The notes under the pieces: model-generated | Databases searched by the model: none | Told to the model about the DNA's origin: nothing | What the model saw: only the letters and a program-made list of their open reading frames with translations | Translations under genes and position numbers: made by a program | Part shown: positions 45,215-59,599 of the stretch, one piece after another | How positions within the stretch are numbered: position 1 is the first letter of the stretch | How the letters are laid out: every line of letters begins with the position of its first letter | NCBI GenBank assembly: GCA_951799425.1 | Contig: OX637398.1 | Location: forward strand, 23,756,270 to 23,820,269 | Direction: 5' to 3' | Length of the DNA stretch: 64,000 nt | Source: Ilex aquifolium | Taxonomy: Eukaryota > Streptophyta > Magnoliopsida > Aquifoliales > Aquifoliaceae

Positions 45215-47611
45215 GAAACTTCCGCGAGTGTAGTTGAAGCAAGTGCTACCACGGAGGTACATGACTAGGACAAGGAAATCCCCACATGTGTGGAGGGCGA
45301 AGATTGCTATGAGGATATTAAAGAAGAATATGGTCAATAATTGTTTGTGCAATTCTTCAAGCAACAAGAGGAGGTGCTCTCCTTGAGTGATCAGGTCAAC
45401 TCAAGTGAAGAAGGGACAAGAGGCCTTCAAGATCACTTGGTCAAGTCCAAGGCCCAAATACGTAGCCTAGAAGATGAGAACAAGTCTCTCCCTGACCGAA
45501 TGAGTTATCTTTAGAGAGAGTGGCATGAGCTCATCAAATCTAAGAAGAATCTTGAGTCAAAATGTGTCAAACTTGATAAAGATCACCGTGAATCGAATAA
45601 GCCCCCCAACAGACTTCCCCAATGAAATGAGAAATTTTGGTAGGATGTTATCTTTGGGAAAAAGTGTAGGTGATAATCGTGGTTTAGGCAACACAAATGA
45701 ACGCACCCACACTTCTTCCAAGACCGTGTTTGTCAAGGGTATCACCAACCCATCACCCCGACAAGTTGGCACATGCCCAAAATTTTTTAAGAATGATAAG
45801 GGTGGGAATTCAAAGAAGAAGGTTGCTAAAGAAACCGAAATCATTGGTGTGTGCAGACCAAGGATTGTTGGCGTGCCCATAATCGCTCGAGGCCTAGATG
45901 AACCATGCGGTATGGAGGTCCAAGTGAAGCTACACCACACGTCGCAGAGGGACTTTCGACGGAGAAACATAGCAAGGAAAGGAGCATCTAACCATGGTAT
46001 TGGTTGAGGTATAATTCTCGAGTACTTGTATGCCCGACTTGGAGAGTAGTGGATTCGGCTTTGGTGAACCTAGGTAGGTTCCTCGCGGTTTTTTTCGAGG
46101 GGGTTTTTCGGCGTCAACAAATAGCTAGTGTTCTTTACTTTCTACTGTAGACACTTGCATTTGTTAGCACAGACACACGCACTGTGTGGTTGTTTATTTG
46201 ATTGTACGGATATCATTCAACCATAGGTGTGCAATTGGGTCTATTGGGTTTGTTGGGATCGCCGTGAGATTGGCCAGAGTGAATTAATTGCATATTAATT
46301 AAAATCAATAATCATGGTCCAACTGGTTTTGTGGTGACTGAAAGGGTTCCCACATTCGTTGCCTCATATTTGTGAGGAGAGGTAGTTGTGGTAGGCATAG
46401 GTTTTAATTCGTAATCAATTTGGGGTAAAATTGAGAAACCTATTCAACCCCCTTCAAGGTAATTGTCGAGAAATCTATCATTACTACTAGTTTGTGTTGA
46501 ATGGGTTCTCAAAAGGAAAGCGGTTCCATTGGACGACCACCACTCTTCGATGCATCGAACTTTGCAAAATCCTAAGAGAGCGTTTTCTTAAATCCATTGA
46601 TGAGAGAGCGTGGTTGACTCTCCAAGAGGGTTGGAGGCCTTCCGCCAGCGCCAAAAAAGTTGAAAGTGGTCAAGTGGTGGTTGAAGAAAAATCCTCGAAG
46701 GTATGGATTAAAAATGAGAATGAGTCAACGGGGTGAAACTCAAAAGGCTTGGATGCGATATTAAATGCCGCGACACCTAACTAGTTCCGAAGGATCGCTA
46801 ATTGCAAAACTTCAAAGGAAGCGTGCGATACCTTGGTTGTTTCCCACGAAGGGACTTCCTTGGTGGAGATGGCTCAACTGCAAAGGTAGACCTCTCAGTT
46901 CGAGAGTTTGAGGGTGCAAGATGATGAAACATTAAAGAGAATTTCATACAAAAATGCGTGATACCGTAAATTAATCATTTGCATTAGGTATCATGGTTGA
47001 CGATGTGGCCATCAAGTGGAAAGTCTTGTGATCTCCAGCGGAGAGATTTCGTGTTAAGGTCTCATCCTTGGAGACAAGTGTCAACATAGAGTTGGTGTCG
47101 GTGGAAGACCAAGTTGGGTCTATCTTGACCTTTGAGATGATCCTTCCATCCTTAAAGTAAGCTAAGGGCAGGGCTTTGAGCTCAAATAATCAAGAAGGAG
47201 GTAAATTCGGGTGACCCCGATTTTGAGAGGAGGACCTAGCCTTGATTGCAAAGAAGTTCAAAAAATATTTCAAGACTAGTAATGCTGAGTCCTCAAGGCC
47301 GAAAGGAAAGCCTAGTAGACGTAGCACTCCTACGGAGGGAAGAGAAAAAAGGGGAAGGGACTCTCGAAAAGAAGTTGACAAGAAGGGGCAAGGTTTCCAA
47401 TGCTTTGAATGTCAAGGATTTGGACATATTGTATCGGAAAGCCCACATAGAAAGAAGAGAGGTTTGCACAATGAAAGTTGGAGGGCTATGAAAGCCAAGT
47501 GGCGTGATCGTGAAAGTTAGTCGACGTCGGGTGATGACTCCTCTTCTCGAGATGATGAAGAGAATTTTACGGGTTTTGCAGGACCAGTCTCCTCTACCCC
47601 CTCCCCCAAGA
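45215..47611 (+). repeat. Array unit 7 (2397 bp)
   Basis: Regains the full-length coiled-coil segment. Private variants include AAAGAAGAATATGG near 45319 and GCCAGCGCC near 46644. The LTR-like part has GTAGACACTTG and CACAGACACACG. Confidence 0.95.
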
Positions 47612-50010
47612 GAAACTTCCGCGAGTGTAGTTGAAGCAAGTGCTACCACGGAGGTACATGACTAGGACAAGGAAATCCCCACATGTGTGGAGGGCGAAGA
47701 TTGCTATGAGGATATTCAAGACGTATATGGTCAATAATTGTTTGTGCAATTCTTCAAGCAACAAGAGGAGGTGCTCTCCTCGAGTGATCAGGTCAACTCA
47801 AGTGAAGAAGGGACAAGAGGCCTTCAAGATCACTTGGTCAAGTCCAAGGCCCAAATACGTAGCCTAGAAGATGAGAACAAGTCTCTCCCTGACCGAATGA
47901 GTTATCTTTAGAGAGAGTGGCATGAGCTCGTCAAATCTAAGAAGAATCTCGAGTCAAAATGTGTCAAACTTGATAAAGATCACCGTGAATCGAATAAGCC
48001 CCCCAACAGACTTCCCCAATGAAATGAGAAGTTTGGTATGATGTTATCTGTGGGAAAAAGTGTAGGTGATAATCGTGGTTTAGGCAACACAAATGAACGC
48101 ACCCACACTTCTTCCAAGACCGTGTTTGTCAAGGGTATCACCAACCCATCACCCCGACAAGTTGGCACATGCCCAAAATTTTTTAAGAATGATAAGGGTG
48201 GGAATTCAAAGAAGAAGGTTGCTAAAGAAACCGAAATCATTGGTGTGTGCAGACCAAGGATTGTTGGCGTGCCCATAATCGCTCGAGGCCTAGATGAACC
48301 GTGCGGTATGGAGGTCCAAGTGAAGCTACACCACACGTCGCAGAGGGACTTTCGACAGAGAAACATAGCAAGGAAAGGAGCATCTAACCATGGTATTGGT
48401 TGAGGTATAATTCTCGAGTACTTGCATGCCCGACTTGGAGAGTAGTGGATTCGGCTTTGGTGAACCTAGGTAGGTTCCTCGCGGTTTTTTTCGAGGGGGT
48501 TTTTCGGCGTCAACAAATAGCTAGTGTTCTTTACTTTCTACTGTAGACACTTGCATTTGTTAGCACAGACACACGCACTGTGTGGTTGTTTATTTGATTG
48601 TACGGATATCATTCAACCATAGGTGTGCAATTGGGTCTATTGGGTTTGTTGGGATCGCCGTGAGATTGGCCAGAGTGAATTAATTGCATATTAATTAAAA
48701 TCAATAATCATGGTCCAACGGGTTTTGTGGTGACTGAAAGGGTTCCCACATTCGTTGCCTCATATTTGTGAGGAGAGGTAGTTGTGGTAGGCATAGGTTT
48801 TAATTCGTAATCAATTTGGGGTAAAATTGAGAAACCTATTCAACCCCCTTCAAGGTAATTGTCGAGAAATCTATCATTACTACTAGTTTGTGTTGAATGG
48901 GTTCTCAAAAGGAAAGCGGTTCCATTGGACGACCACCACTCTTCGATGCATCGAACTTTGCAAAATCCTAAGAGAGCGTTTTCTTAAATCCATTGATGAG
49001 AGAGCGTGGTTGACTCTCCAAGAGGGTTGGAGGCCTTCCGCCACCGCCAAAAAAGTTGAAAGTGGTCAAGTGGTGGTTGAAGAAAAATCCTCGAAGGTAT
49101 GGATTAAAAATGAGAATGAGTCAACGGGGTGAAACTCAAAAGGCTTGGATGCGATATTAAATGCCGCGACACCTAACTAGTTCCGAAGGATCGCTAATTG
49201 CAAAACTTCAAAGGAAGCGTGCGATACCTTGGTTGTTTCCCACGAAGGGACTTCCTTGGTGGATATGGCTCAACGGCAAAGGTAGACCTCTCAGTTCGAG
49301 AGTTTGAGGGTGCAAGATGATGAAACATTAAAGAGAATTTCCTACTAAAATGCGTGATACCGTAAATTAATCATTTGCATTGGGTATCAGGGTTGACGAT
49401 GTGGCCATCAAGTGGAAAATCTTGTGATCCCTAGCCGAGAGATTTCGTGTTAAGGTCTCATCCTTGGAGACATGTGTCAACATAGAGTTGGTGTCTGTGG
49501 AAGACCAAGTTGGGTCTATCTTGACCTTTGAGATGATCCTTCCATCCTTAAAGTAAGCTAAGGGCAGGGCCTTGAGCTCAAATAATCAAGGAGGAGGGAA
49601 ATTCGGGTGACCCCGATTTTGAGAGGAGGACCTAGCCTTGATTGCAAAGAAGTTCAAAAAATATTTCAAGACTAGTAATGCTGAGTCCTCAAGGCCGAAA
49701 GGAAAGCCTAGTAGACGTAGCACTCCTACGGAGGGAAGAGAAAAAAGGGGAAGGGACTCTCGAAAAGAAGTTGACAAAAAGGGGCATGGTTTCCAATGCT
49801 TTGAATGTCAAGGATTTGGACATATTGTATCGGAAAGCCCACATAGAAAGAAGTGAGGTTTGCACAATGAAAGTTGGAGGGCTATGAAAGCCAAGAAGTG
49901 GCGTGATCGTGAAAGTTAGTCGACGTCGGGTGATGACTCCTCTTCTCGAGATGATGAAGAGAATTTTACGGCTTTTGCAGGACCAGTCTCCTCTACCCCC
50001 TCCCCCAAGA
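47612..50010 (+). repeat. Array unit 8 (2399 bp), holds the left edge of the trimeric repeat
   Basis: Left part is like unit 7 (GTTGAAGAAAAATCC near 49075). From about 49260 on it carries GGATATGGCTCAACGGC, as in the third monomer of the later trimers. The higher-order boundary therefore lies between about 49.09 and 49.26 kb. Confidence 0.9.
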
Positions 50011-52406
50011 GAAACTTCCGCGAGTGTAGTTGAAACAAGTGCTACCACGGAGGTACATGCCTAGGACAAGGAAATCCCCACATGTGTGGAGGGCAAAGAT
50101 TGCTATGAGGATATTCAAGACGCATATGGTCAATAATTGTTTGTGCAATTCTTCAAGCAACAGGAGGAGGTGCTCTCCTTGAGTGATCAGGTCAACTCAA
50201 GTGAAGAAGGGACAAGAGGCCTTCAAGATCACTTGGTCAAGTCCAAGGCCCAAATACGTAGCCTAGAAGATGAGAACAAGTCTCTCCCTGACCGAATGAG
50301 TTATCTTTAGAGAGAGTGGCATGAGCTCGTCAAATCTAAGAAGAATCTCGAGTCAAAATGTGTCAAACTTGATAAAGATCACCGTGAATCGAATAAGCCC
50401 CCCAACAGACTTCCCCAATGAAATGAGAAGTTTGGTAGGATGTTATCTGTGGGAAAAAGTGTAGGTGATAATCGTGGTTTAGGCAACACAAATGAACGCA
50501 CCCAAACTTCTTCCAAGACCGTGTTTGTCAAGGGTATCACCAACCCATCACCCCGACAAGTTGGCACATGCCCAAAATTTTTTAAGAATGATAAGGGTGG
50601 GAATTCAAAGAAGAAGGTTGCTAAAGAAACCGAAATCATTGGTGTGTGCAGACCAAGGATTGTTGGCGTGCCCATAATCGCTCGAGGCCTAGATGAACCG
50701 TGCGGTATGGAGGTCCAAGTGAAGCTACACCACACGTCGCAGAGGGACTTTCGACGGAGAAACATAGCAAGGAAAGGAGCATCTAACCATGGTATTGGTT
50801 GAGGTATAATTCTCGAGTACTTGCATGCCCGACTTGGAGAGTAGTGGATTCGGCTTTGGTGAACCTAGGTAGGTTCCTCGCCGTTTTTTTCGAGGGGGTT
50901 TTTCGGCGTCAACAAATAGCTAGTGTTCTTTACTTTCTACTTTAGACACTTGCATTTGTTAGCACAGACACACGCACTGTGTGGTTGTTTATTTGATTGT
51001 ACGGATATCATTCAACCATAGGTGTGCAATTGGGTCTATTGGGTTTGTTGGGATCGCCGTGAGATTGGCCAGAGTGAATTAATTGCATATTAATTAAAAT
51101 CAATAATCATGGTCCAACGGGTTTTGTGGTGACTGAAAGGGTTCCCACATTCGTTGCCTCATATTTGTGAGGAGAGGTAGTTGTGGTAGGCATAGGTTTT
51201 AATTCGTAATCAATTTGGGCTAAAATTGAGAAACCTATTCAACCCCCTTCAAGGTAATTGTCGAGAAATCAATCATTACTACTAGTTTGTGTTGAATGGG
51301 TTCTCAAAAGGAAAGCGGTTCCATTGGACGACCACCACTCTTCGATGCATCGAACTTTGCAAAATCCTAAGAGAGCGTTTTCTTAAATCCATTGATGAGA
51401 GAGCGTGGTTGACTCTCCAAGAGGGTTGGAGGCCTTCCGCCACCGCCAAAAAAGTTGAAAGTGGTCAAGTGGTGGTTGAAGTAAAATCCTCGAAGGTATG
51501 GATTAAAAATGAGAATGAGTCAACGGGGTGAAACTCAAAAGGCTTGGATGCGATATTAAATGCCGCGACACCTAACTAGTTCCGAAGGATCGCTAATTGC
51601 AAAACTTCAAAGGAAGCGTGCGATACCTTGGTTGTTTCCCACGAAGGGACTTCCTTGGTGGAGATGGCTCAACTGCAAAGGTAGACCTCTCAGTTCGAGA
51701 GTTTGAGGGTGCAAGATGATGAAACATTAAAGAGAATTTCCTACTAAAATGCGTGATACCGTAAATTAATCATTTGCATTAGGTATCATGGTTGACGATG
51801 TGGCCATCAAGTGGAAAATCTTGTGATCTCCAGCGGAGAGATTTCGTGTTAAGGTCTCATCCTTGGAGACAAGTGTCAACATAGAGTTGGTGTCGGTGGA
51901 AGACCAAGTTGGGTCTATCTTGACCTTTGAGATGATCCTTCCATCCTTAAAGTAAGCTAAGGGCAGGGCCTTGAGCTCAAATAATCAAGGAGGAGGTAAA
52001 TTCGGGTGACCCCGATTCTGAGAGGAGGACCTAGCCATGATTGCAAAGAAGTTCAACAAATATTTCAAGACTAGTAATGCTGAGTCCTCAAGGCCGAAAG
52101 GAAAGCCTAGTAGACGTAGCACTCCTACGGAGGGAAGAGAAAAAAGGGGAAGGGACTCTCGAAAAGAAGTTGACAAGAAGGGGCAAGGTTTCCAATGCTT
52201 TGAATGTCAAGGATTTGGACATATTGTATCGGAAAGCCCACATAGAAAAAAGAGAGGTTTGCACAATGAAAGTTGGAGGGCTATGAAAGCCAAGTGGCGT
52301 GATCGTGAAAGTTAGTCGACGTCGGGTGATGACTCATCTTCTCGAGATGATGAAGAGAATTTTACGGCTTTTGCAGGACCAGTCTCCTCTACCCCCTCCC
52401 CCAAGA
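50011..52406 (+). repeat. Array unit 9 (2396 bp)
   Basis: Pairs with unit 12 exactly 7193 bp to the right: same GAGAAATCAATCATT near 51265, and TTCAACAAATATTTC plus CCATGATTGC near 52036-52062. Confidence 0.95.
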
Positions 52407-54804
52407 GAAACTTCCGCGAGTGTAGTTGAAGCAAGTGCTACCACGGAGGTACATGACTAGGACAAGGAAATCCCCACATGTGTGGAGGGCGAAGATTGCT
52501 ATGAGGATATTCAAGACGTATATGGTCAATAATTGTTTGTGCAATTCTTCAAGCAACAGGAGGAGGTGCTCTCCTTGAGTGATCAGGTCAACTCAAGTGA
52601 AGAAGGGACAAGAGGCCTTCAAGATCACTTGGTCAAGTCCAATGCCCAAATACGTAGCCTAGAAGATGAGAACAAGTCTCTCCCTAACCGAATGAGTTAT
52701 CTTTAGAGAGAGTGGCATGAGCTCGTCAAATCTAAGAAGAATCTTGTGTCAAAATGTGTCAAACTTGATAAAGATCACCGTGAATCGAATAAGCCCCCCA
52801 ACAGATTTCCCCAATGAAATGAGAAGTTTGGTAGGATGTTATCTGTGGGAAAAAGTGTAGGTGATAATCGTGGTTTAGGCAACACAAATGAACGCACCCA
52901 AACTTCTTCCAAGACCGTGTTTGTCAAGGGTATCACCAACCGATCACCCCGACAAGTTGGCACATGCCCAAAATTTTTTAAGAATGATAAGGGTGGGAAT
53001 TCAAAGAAGAAGGTTGCTAAAGAAACCGAAATCATTGGTGTGTGCAGACCAAGGATTGTTGGCGTGCCCATAATCGCTCGAGGCCTAGATGAACCGTGCG
53101 GTATGGAGGTCCAAGTGAAGCTACACCACACGTCGCAGAGGGACTTTCGACGGAGAAACATAGCAAGGAAAGGAGCATCTAACCATGGTATTGGTTGAGG
53201 TATAATTCTCGAGTACTTGCATGCCTGACTTGGAGAGCAGTGGATTCGGCTTTGGTGAACCTAGGTAGGTTCCTCGCCGTTTTTTTCGAGGGGGTTTTTC
53301 GGCGTCAACAAATAGCTAGTGTTCTTTACTTTCTACTGTACACACTTGCATTTGTTAGCACACACACACGCACTGTGTGGTTGTTTATTTGATTGTACGG
53401 ATATCATTCAACCATAGGTGTGGAATTGGGTCTATTGGGTTTGTTGGGATCGCCGTGAGATTGGCCAGAGTGAATTAATTGCATATTAATTAAAATCAAT
53501 AATCATGGTCCAACGGGTTTTGTGGTGACTGAAAGGGTTCCCACATTCGTTGCCTCATATTTGTGAGGAGAGGTAGTTGTGGTAGGCATAGGTTTTAATT
53601 CGTAATCAATTTGGGGTAAAATTGAGAAACCTATTCAACCCCCTTCAAGGTAATTGTCGAGAAATCTATCATTACTACTAGTTTGTGTTGAATGGGTTCT
53701 CAAAAGGAAAGCGGTTCCATTGGACGACCACCACTCTTCGATGCATCGAACTTTGCAAAATCCTAAGAGAGCGTTTTCTTAAATCCATTGATGAGAGAGC
53801 GTGGTTGACTCTCCAAGAGGGTTGGAGGCCTTCCGCCACCGCCAAAAAAGTTGAAAGTGGTCAAGTGGTGGTTGAAGTAAAATCCTCGAAGGTATGGATT
53901 AAAAATGAGAATGAGTCAACGGGGTGAAACTCAAAAGGCTTGGATGCGATATTAAATGCCACGACACCTAACTAGTTCCGAAGGATCGCTAATGCAAAAC
54001 TTCAAAGGAAGCGTGCGATACCTTGGTTGTTTCCCACGAAGGGACTTCCTTGGTGGATATGGCGCAACGGCAAAGGTAGACCTCTCAGTTCGAGAGTTTG
54101 ATGGTGCAAGATGATGAAACATTAAAGAGAATTTCCTACTAAAATGCGTGATACTGTAAATTAATCATTTGCATTGGGTATCAGGGTTGACGATGTGGCC
54201 ATCAAGTGGAAAATCTTGTGATCTCCAGCGGAGAGATTTCGTGTTAAGGTCTCATCCTTGGAGACATGTGTCAACATAGAGTTGGTGTCGGTGGAAGACC
54301 AAGTTGGGTCTATCTTGACCTTTGAGATGATCCTTCCATCCTTAAAGTAAGCTAAGGGCAGGGCCTTGAGCTCAAATAATCAAGGAGGAGGTAAATTCGG
54401 GTGACCCCGATTCTGAGAGGAGGACCTAGCCTTGATTGCAAAGAAGTTCAAAAAATATTTCAAGACTAGTAATGCTGAGTCCTCAAGGCCGAAAGGAAAG
54501 CCTAGTAGACGTAGCACTCCTACGGAGGGAAGAGAAAAAAGGGGAAGGGACTCTCGAAAAGAAGTTGACAAAAAGGGGCATGGTTTCCAATGCTTTGAAT
54601 GTCAAGGATTTGGACATATTGTATCGGAAAGCCCACATAGAAAGAAGTGAGGTTTGCACAATGAAAGTTGGAGGGCTATGAAAGCCAAGAAGTGGCGTGA
54701 TCGTGAAAGTTAGTCGACGTCGGGTGATGACTCCTCTTCTCGAGATGATGAAGAGAATTTTACGGCTTTTGCAGGACCAGTCTCCTCTACCCCCTCCCCC
54801 AAGA
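52407..54804 (+). repeat. Array unit 10 (2398 bp)
   Basis: Pairs with unit 13: both have GCCACGACACC, CGCTAATGCAAAAC (one base short), GGATATGGCGCAACGG and TTTGATGGTGC, plus AAGAATCTTGTGTC. Confidence 0.95.
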
Positions 54805-57203
54805 GAAACTTCCGCGAGTGTAGTTGAAGCAAGTGCTACCACGGAGGTACAAGACTAGGACAAGGAAATCCCCACATGTGTGGAGGGCAAAGATTGCTAT
54901 GAGGATATTCAAGACGCATATGGTCAATAATTGTTTGTGCAATTCTTCAAGCAATAGGAGGAGGTGCTCTCCTTGAGTGATCAGGTCAACTCAAGTGAAG
55001 AAGGGACAAGAGGCCTTCAAGATCACTTGGTCAAGTCCAAGGCCCAAATACGTAGCCTAGAAGATGAGAACAAGTCTCTCCCTGACCGAATGAGTTATCT
55101 TTAGAGAGAGTGGCATGAGCTCGTCAAATCTAAGAAGAATCTTGAGTCAAAATGTGTCAAACTTGATAAAGATCACCGTGAATCGAATAAGCCCCCCAAC
55201 AGACTTCCCCAATGAAATGAGAAGTTTGGTAGGATGTTATCTGTGGGAAAAAGTGTAGGTGATAATCGTGGTTTAGGCAACACAAATGAACGCACCCACA
55301 CTTCTTCCAAGACCGTGTTTGTCAAGGGTATCACCAACCCATCACCCCGACAAGTTGGCACATGCCCAAAATTTTTTAAGAATGATAAGGGTGGGAATTC
55401 AAAGAAGAAGGTTGCTAAAGAAACCGAAATCATTGGTGTGTGCAGACCAAGGATTGTTGGCGTGCCCATAATCGCTCGAGGCCTAGATGAACCGTGCGGT
55501 ATGGAGGTCCAAGTGAAGCTACACCACACGTCGCAGAGGGACTTTCGACGGAGAAACATAGCAAGGAAAGGAGCACCTAACCATGGTATTGGTTGAGGTA
55601 TAATTCTCGAGTACTTGCATGCCCGACTTGGAGAGTAGTGGATTCGGCTTTGGTGAACCTAGGTAGGTTCCTCGCGGTTTTTTTCGAGGGGGTTTTTCGG
55701 CGTCAACAAATAGCTAGTGTTCTTTACTTTCTACTGTACACACTTGCATTTGTTAGCACACACACACGCACTGTGTGGTTGTTTATTTGATTGTACGGAT
55801 ATCATTCAACCATAGGTGTGGAATTGGGTCTATTGGGTTTGTTGGGATCGCCGTGAGATTGGCCAGAGTGAATTAATTGCATATTAATTAAAATCAATAA
55901 TCATGGTCCAACGGGTTTTGTGGTGACTGAAAGGGTTCCCACATTCGTTGCCTCATATTTGTGAGGAGAGGTAGTTGTGGTAGGCATAGGTTTTAATTCG
56001 TAATCAATTTGGGCTAAAATTGAGAAACCTATTCAACCCCCTTCAAGGTAATTGTCGAGAAATCTATCATTACTACTAGTTTGTGTTGAATGGGTTCTCA
56101 AAAGGAAAGCGGTTCCATTGGACGACCACCACTCTTCGATGCATCGAACTTTGCAAAATCCTAAGAGAGCGTTTTCTTAAATCCATTGATGAGAGAGCGT
56201 GGTTGACTCTCCAAGAGGGTTGGAGGCCTTCCGCCACCGCCAAAAAAGTTGAAAGTGGTCAAGTGGTGGTTGAAGTAAAATCCTCGAAGGTATAGATTAA
56301 AAATGAGAATGAGTCAACGGGGTGAAACTCAAAAGGCTTGGATGCGATATTAAATGCCGCGACACCTAACTAGTTCCGAAGGATCGCTAATTGCAAAACT
56401 TCAAAGGAAGCGTGCGATACCTTGGTTGTTTCCCACGAAGGGACTTCCTTGGTGGATATGGCTCAACGGCAAAGGTAGACCTCTCAGTTCGAGAGTTTGA
56501 GGGTGCAAGATGATGAAACATTAAAGAGAATTTCCTACTAAAATGCGTGATACCGTAAATTAATCATTTGCATTGGGTATCAGGGTTGACGATGTGGCCA
56601 TCAAGTGGAAAATCTTGTGGTCTCTAGCCGAGAGATTTCGTGTTAAGGTCTCATCCTTGGAGACATGTGTCAACATAGAGTTGGTGTCGGTGGAAGACCA
56701 AGTTGGGTCTATCTTGACCTTTGAGATGATCCTTCCATCCTTAAAGTAAGCTAAGGGCAGGGCCTTGAGCTCAAATAATCAAGGAGGAGGTAAATTCGGG
56801 TGACCCCGATTTTGAGAGGAGGACCTAGCCTTGATTGCAAAGAAGTTCAAAAAATATTTCAAGACTAGTAATGCTGAGTCCTCAAGGCCGAAAGGAAAGC
56901 CTAGTAGACGTAGCACTCCTACGGAGGGAAGAGAAAAAAGGGGAAGGGACTCTCGAAAAGAAGTTGACAAAAAGGGGCATGGTTTCCAATGCTTTGAATG
57001 TCAAGGATTTGGACATATTGTATCGGAAAGCCCACATAGAAAGAAGTGAGGTTTGCACAATGAAAGTTGGAGGGCTATGAAAGCCAAGAAGTGGCGTGAT
57101 CGTGAAAGTTAGTCGACGTCGGGTGATGACTCCTCTTCTCGAGATGATGAAGAGAATTTTACGGCTTTTGCAGGACCAGTCTCCTCTACCCCCTCCCCCA
57201 AGA
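54805..57203 (+). repeat. Array unit 11 (2399 bp)
   Basis: Pairs with unit 14: GGATATGGCTCAACGGC and CTAGCCGAGAG near 56630, GAGCACCTAACC near 55572. Private TATAGATT (stop) near 56291 where others have TATGGATT. Confidence 0.95.
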
Positions 57204-59599
57204 GAAACTTCCGCGAGTGTAGTTGAAGCAAGTGCTACCACGGAGGTACAAGACTAGGACAAGGAAATCCCCACATGTGTGGAGGGCAAAGATTGCTATG
57301 AGGATATTCAAGACGCATATGGTCAATAATTGTTTGTGCAATTCTTCAAGCAATAGGAGGAGGTGCTCTCCTTGAGTGATCAGGTCAACTCAAGTGAAGA
57401 AGGGACAAGAGGCCTTCAAGATCACTTGGTCAAGTCCAAGGCCCAAATACGTAGCCTAGAAGATGAGAACAAGTCTCTCCCTGACCGAATGAGTTATCTT
57501 TAGAGAGAGTGGCATGAGCTCGTCAAATCTAACAAGAATCTCGAGTCAAAATGTGTCAAACTTGATAAAGATCACCGTGAATCGAATAAGCCCCCCAACA
57601 GACTTCCCCAATGAAATGAGAAGTTTGGTAGGATGTTATCTGTGGGAAAAAGTGTAGGTGATAATCGTGGTTTAGGCAACACAAATGAACGCACCCACAC
57701 TTCTTCCAAGACCGTGTTTGTCAAGGGTATCACCAACCCATCACCCCGACAAGTTGGCACATGCCCAAAATTTTTTAAGAATGATAAGGGTGGGAATTCA
57801 AAGAAGAAGGTTGCTAAAGAAACCGAAATCATTGGTGTGTGCAGACCAAGGATTGTTGGCGTGCCCATAATCGCTCGAGGCCTAGATGAACCGTGCGGTA
57901 TGGAGGTCCAAGTGAAGCTACACCACACGTCGCAGAGGGACTTTCGACGGAGAAACATAGCAAGGAAAGGAGCATCTAACCATGGTATTGGTTGAGGTAT
58001 AATTCTCGAGTACTTGCATGCCCGACTTGGAGAGTAGTGGATTCGGCTTTGGTGAACCTAGGTAGGTTCCTCGCCGTTTTTTTCGAGGGCGTTTTTCGGC
58101 GTCAACAAATAGCTAGTGTTCTTTACTTTCTACTGTAGACACTTGCATTTGTTAGCACAGACACACGCACTGTGTGGTTGTTTATTTGATTGTACGGATA
58201 TCATTCAACCATAGGTGTGCAATTGGGTCTATTGGGTTTGTTGGGATCGCCGTGAGATTGGCCAGAGTGAATTAATTGCATATTAATTAAAATCAATAAT
58301 CATGGTCCAACGGGTTTTGTGGTGACTGAAAGGGTTCCCACATTCGTTGCCTCATATTTGTGAGGAGAGGTAGTTGTGGTAGGCATAGGTTTTAATTCGT
58401 AATCAATTTGGGCTAAAATTGAGAAACCTATTCAACCCCCTTCAAGGTAATTGTCGAGAAATCAATCATTACTACTAGTTTGTGTTGAATGGGTTCTCAA
58501 AAGGAAAGCGGTTCCATTGGACGACCACCACTCTTCGATGCATCGAACTTTGCAAAATCCTAAGAGAGCGTTTTCTTAAATCCATTGATGAGAGAGCGTG
58601 GTTGACTCTCCAAGAGGGTTGGAGGCCTTCCGCCACCGCCAAAAAAGTTGAAAGTGGTCAAGTGGTGGTTGAAGTAAAATCCTCGAAGGTATGGATTAAA
58701 AATGAGAATGAGTCAACGGGGTGAAACTCAAAAGGCTTGGATGCGATATTAAATGCCGCGACACCTAACTAGTTCCGAAGGATCGCTAATTGCAAAACTT
58801 CAAAGGAAGCGTGCGATACCTTGGTTGTTTCCCACGAAGGGACTTCCTTGGTGGAGATGGCTCAACTGCAAAGGTAGACCTCTTAGTTCGAGAGTTTGAG
58901 GGTGCAAGATGATGAAACATTAAAGAGAATTTCCTACTAAAATGCGTGATACCGTAAATTAATCATTTGCATTAGGTATCATGGTTGACGATGTGGCCAT
59001 CAAGTGGAAAATCTTGTGATCTCCAGCGGAGAGATTTCGTGTTAAGGTCTCATCCTTGGAGACAAGTGTCAACATAGAGTTGGTGTCGGTGGAAGACCAA
59101 GTTGGGTCTATCTTGACCTTTGAGATGATCCTTCCATCCTTAAAGTAAGCTAAGGGCAGGGCCTTGAGCTCAAATAATCAAGGAGGAGGTAAATTCGGGT
59201 GACCCCGATTTTGAGAGGAGGACCTATCCATGATTGCAAAGAAGTTCAACAAATATTTCAAGACTAGTAATGCTGAGTCCTCAAGGCCGAAAGGAAAGCC
59301 TAGTAGACGTAGCACTCCTACGGAGGGAAGAGAAAAAAGGGGAAGGGACTCTCGAAAAGAAGTTGACAAGAAGGGGCAAGGTTTCCAATGCTTTGAATGT
59401 CAAGGATTTGGACATATTTTATCGGAAAACCCACGTAGAAAGAAGAGAGGTTTGCACAATGAAAGTTGGAGGGCTATGAAAGCCAAGTGGCGTGATCGTG
59501 AAAGTTAGTCGACGTCGGGTGATGACTCCTCTTCTCGAGATGATGAAGAGAATTTTACGGCTTTTGCAGGACCAGTCTCCTCTACCCCCTCCCCCAAGA
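57204..59599 (+). repeat. Array unit 12 (2396 bp)
   Basis: Trimer partner of unit 9. Private variants: CTAACAAGAATC near 57530, GAGGGCGTTTTT near 58086, and CATATTTTATCGGAAAACCC in the zinc-knuckle region. Confidence 0.95.
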